A stretch of 40,536 nt of DNA from RPQJ01 sp963793005 (GTDB lineage: Bacteria > Pseudomonadota > Gammaproteobacteria > Steroidobacterales > Steroidobacteraceae). Location: contig CAWBYP010000007.1 of the NCBI GenBank assembly GCA_963793005.1, forward strand, positions 1 through 40,536, given 5' to 3'. The position numbers and the translations under genes are program-made. The notes below the pieces were generated by a model that was given only the letters and a program-made list of their open reading frames with translations, was not told where the DNA came from and did not search any database. Each line of letters starts with the position of its first letter. The stretch's first letter is position 1. Below are positions 40,493-40,536 of this stretch, one piece after another.

Positions 40493-40536
40493 TCCGAGGC
40501 CATTGGCAGAGCGCTGAAGGCGAACCGCATCAGCTG

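Overview
The window is GC-rich bacterial chromosome. Protein families (YpfJ-type peptidase, DUF1496, CidA/LrgA-LrgB, HigBA, VapBC, BrnTA, IS481, IS3 and IS21 pieces) and Shine-Dalgarno-led, densely packed genes suggest an environmental proteobacterium, most likely a gammaproteobacterium. I cannot name the genus from sequence alone.

Layout. (1) 1-5.1 kb: the tail of a HigA-like antitoxin, a YpfJ-type zinc peptidase, a DUF1496 protein, a class V aminotransferase-fold PLP enzyme, a frameshifted TauE/SafE transporter and a VapBC toxin-antitoxin pair. Palindromic REP-like repeats punctuate the gaps. (2) 5.2-13.4 kb: an intact tRNA-Phe(GAA) with a good promoter, immediately followed by a decayed IS481 element. 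Next comes a tight operon of an EVE-like/HNH endonuclease, a membrane NERD nuclease and an RX4H HEPN protein, divergent from a PLD-plus-SF2 helicase gene broken by frameshifts, then HigBA. This looks like a defence-type accessory island. (3) 13.4-22.4 kb: small membrane proteins, two paralogous FlgO-like/TPR membrane proteins, a BrnTA pair whose toxin is frameshifted, a class I glutamine amidotransferase and a DUF2975/XRE pair. These are interleaved with IS debris and mosaic repeats. Two repeats carry the 3' half of tRNA-Phe split by a 72-nt double-hairpin insert. (4) 22.4-29.3 kb: mostly ordinary enzymes (NTF2-like protein, CrtI-like flavoprotein, secreted pectinacetylesterase-like hydrolase, a secreted unknown, an NADPH-FMN reductase, DUF302) and a CidA/LrgA-LrgB pair. 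(5) 29.4-38.6 kb: a lipid-modification or natural-product cluster: PAP2 membrane enzyme, FAAL-ACP-thioester reductase, cytochrome P450, Baeyer-Villiger-type monooxygenase, SDR and an MBL-like protein. (6) 38.7-40.5 kb: remnants of a Na+/H+ antiporter and a cytochrome c, then an intact aldo/keto reductase.

How the genes work together. The HNH/NERD/HEPN operon plus helicase reads as nucleic-acid sensing and cleavage. The FAAL-reductase would activate a fatty acid as an acyl-AMP, load it on its own carrier domain and release it reductively; the P450, monooxygenase and SDR could oxidise the chain. Four toxin-antitoxin loci, IS fragments and five broken genes in the first 20 kb point to a region with much gene turnover. 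The indels were inferred by reading adjacent frames, so assembly error is not excluded.
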